Source: Nemertoderma westbladi (lineage: Eukaryota > Xenacoelomorpha > Nemertodermatida > Nemertodermatidae). From it: a stretch of 52,655 nucleotides of DNA. This document shows positions 50,891 through 52,655 of the stretch, one piece after another. Position 1 is the stretch's first letter. Each line of letters begins with the position of its first letter. The DNA is taken from assembly GCA_032718475.1 (NCBI GenBank), contig JAUCBJ010007731.1, positions 1 to 52,655 of the forward strand, written 5' to 3'. The notes under the pieces were generated by a model. It searched no databases. It was not told where the DNA came from and saw nothing but the letters and a program-made list of their open reading frames with translations. Position numbers and translations under genes: made by a program.

Positions 50891-51042
50891 ACCAATGCTT
50901 ACTGCGTACCTATTATGTACTATAATCACTTTCTCTTTATTTTTTTTATATTTTTTTTTTATGTGTGGGAAGGGCGTCTCGCCCTCAATCCCACCCCCTC
51001 AGTCCAAAACTTTGGACCACTAAACCCCACACTTACTCTACC
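50891..51042 (-). other. Junction between Penelope and BEL fragments
   Basis: A T-rich run (about 50935-50960) and a G/C-tract (on the - strand gagggggtggga, about 50984-50995). The latter could be the polypurine tract of the BEL fragment, since it follows the integrase end. No full LTR is seen; the Penelope element may have replaced it. Confidence 0.4.
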
Positions 51043-52655
51043 CTAAGGTGTTCCTTCTAGTAGACAGCACTTCCCTACAGCCATCCTGTTGGTCTTTCTG
51101 TCTTTCGCACCTATCTTGCCACCTATCCGCACTTCTACCGATCGGATTCTTCCGTCCTCATCGGAGTAAGTGCTCACAACTCTCGCCAACCGCCACTGGT
51201 TGTTGATGATGGTATCATCCGTGACGATCACGAGATCACCCTCCCTTAGCTCTCTGTTCTGTTTCCTCCACTTACTTCTTTTGTGGAGCGTGGATAGGTA
51301 TTCCTCAACCCACCTCCTCCAATACTCTGCACTTATCGCCTTACTGACTTTCCAACTCTGGTGGGAGTGTATGTCATCTGGGTCTGCACCCCGCATATCA
51401 ATGGTCGCTGGTTTTCCATTAGAAAATGGCTGGGCGTCAGCACGTCCAGTGATTCAGGGTCATCATTCTTTGGGTATAGCGGTCTGTTATTAATGAAACC
51501 CTCGCACTTCGCAAGTACAGTTCTTAGCACGTCCTCCGTAACCATATGGGTGTTTATCAATTTTGTCATCAGACGCTTCGAACTACCCACGAGTCTCTCG
51601 ACGCATCCTAGGGTATGTGGTGCATACGGCGTCCTCTTCTCCCACTTTACTTGTCGTCGCCTCATGGCTGCCCTAACTTCCTCTCCTTCCAGGATATCCA
51701 AGGCCTCTGCCATCTCGTTCTTTGCCCCCACAAAGTTGGTTCCGTTGTCGGAGTATATCACTGCAATCGTCCCACCTTTGCGGTCTCTAAACCTTTCTAA
51801 GGCATTAATGAATGCTGATGCGGTTGCATCCTGGGCGAGTTCTATCCCTACCGCCCGCGTGTTATTACATACGAAGATAATACCGTAGCGTTTCTCCGTG
51901 TGCCGCATCACCTTGATCTTTATCGGCCCGAACATGTCCACACCGCAATGTGTAAATGGCGGGTCGTGCTGTCTTACCCTACTTGCCGGTAGTGGTGCCA
52001 TCTCCTGTATGGCTCGCTCCTTCTTCGCTTGTCGGCAGGTCTGGCACTGCCCCACTACCGCCTTTACCTTCTTCCTCAACTGTTTGACCCAAAAGGTCCT
52101 CCTTGTCTCCGTGAGGGTTCAGTTGGTGCCCCCGTGCAATATCGACTTGTGGGAGTCCCAGATAATCTGGTGGACTATCGGCGATCCTGTGGGGATGATG
52201 ATGGGCTTCGGTGGTACAACGATACTGTTGTTATATCCCACCCTAGAGTTCATTACTAGAATCCCGTCGTCATTAAGTTGTTGTGACAGCGTGGTCAGCT
52301 TGCTGTCCCATCGGAGATGCTGTTGTTTACCAACGCATTCCACCTTGTTGCCGTAGTTCTTCCTATGCTCGTAGCGGATAACTGCTTTGGCCGCTTCTTC
52401 CAGATCTATCGTTGTTCTAGTCTTCATGTCTTTGCCAACTCTCATGAGGAAATTCCCGAAGGCTCTCCAGTACGCCACTAATTTCTTGGTCTTGTACCAA
52501 CTAGAACTGTAGCTAAGGAGTTTATCTGTCGGGTTATCGCACAGTTCTCCTGGTTTCGGTTGCACGTCCCTAATCTCCCTTACCATCTGGGAGTATATCT
52601 CTTCTCCCTCTGAATCTCCCTCTTCTCCTTCTGACACTACTTCTCCTGAACCCGG
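51043..52655 (-). pseudogene. Decayed BEL/Pao pol: integrase region (runs past the window)
   Basis: This is the 3' part of a different BEL/Pao pol on the - strand. The segment 52637-52119 covers the region before integrase and the first zinc ligands (HKSILHGG). It stops at a TGA where the related integrases carry on in the same frame, a simple nonsense change. 52079-51333 has CQTC (C12, C15), D48 (HCGVDMFGPI), D111 (YSDNGTNFVG) and E161 (CVERLVGSSKRL) of the DDE core. A frameshift near 51390 moves to 51396-51043, the C-terminal domain (LREGDLVIVTDD, WRLARVVSTY). It is only distantly similar to the + strand BEL copies, so it is another family. Confidence 0.9.

Larger units (their letters stand above)
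45215..52655 (+). other. ABCC intron 5 (runs past the window)
   Basis: After the GTGAGC donor there are no further ABCC exons. The interval is filled by the 22-bp satellite, a Penelope-like fragment and a BEL/Pao fragment, the last two antisense to ABCC. That this is one intron is inference from the missing downstream exons. Confidence 0.5.

Overview
The window is animal nuclear DNA, most likely from an AT-rich invertebrate genome. It carries spliced exons, BEL/Pao, LINE and Penelope-like retroelements, and kilobases of short tandem repeats. I cannot name the species. Nothing bacterial or phage-like is present.

Layout. Positions 1-5472 hold the right part of an internally deleted BEL/Pao LTR retrotransposon on the + strand, ending in a 3' LTR at 4208-5472. 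After 0.8 kb of spacer comes a second, near-complete BEL/Pao element at 6293-32542. Its 1278-bp LTRs (6293-7570 and 31265-32542) differ at only about seven positions by eye, and it is flanked by the 5-bp duplication AAGTT. Its Gag start (9683-9821) is split from the rest of Gag-Pol (17430-25357) by a 7.6-kb LINE on the - strand (9822-17420) flanked by the 9-bp duplication TAGTAGTAT. After Pol come a 1.6-kb structured non-coding spacer and an unusual accessory cassette. The cassette is ORF A (26984-29002) overlapping ORF B/C (28999-31186) by ATGA. ORF B/C ends in CCHC zinc-knuckle and basic-tail features.

The host locus starts at about 32.5 kb. An array of GGATCTAAGTTCAC-type motifs, partly phased at exactly 21 bp, was the BEL integration site. 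It lies just upstream of five + strand exons (33169-33198, 35142-35321, 41179-41295, 41625-41734, 44846-45214). These encode the N-terminal TMD0 and L0 linker of an ABCC (MRP1-like) transporter, with all splice phases matching. Its introns are loaded with repeats: a 30-bp hairpin array (35398-35757), a 4.3-kb 28-bp satellite with no G on the + strand (36343-40675), and a 4.1-kb 22-bp satellite (about 45297-49370). Intron 5 then holds a decayed Penelope-like element (about 49540-50890, - strand) and a decayed BEL/Pao pol (51043-52655, - strand, leaving the window). The ABC core exons must lie beyond the right edge.

How parts work together. The large BEL element supplies Gag, protease, reverse transcriptase, RNase H and integrase in one frame, now broken by two TAA codons. 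Its extra two-gene cassette is conserved in the sibling copy but matches no env gene I recognise. The LINE has an AP endonuclease/RT ORF2 and an ORF1 with a SAP-like motif, a PIP-box-like motif, a ULP1-type cysteine-protease domain and a coiled coil. The BEL accessory cassette and the LINE ORF1 are the best candidates for something undescribed.
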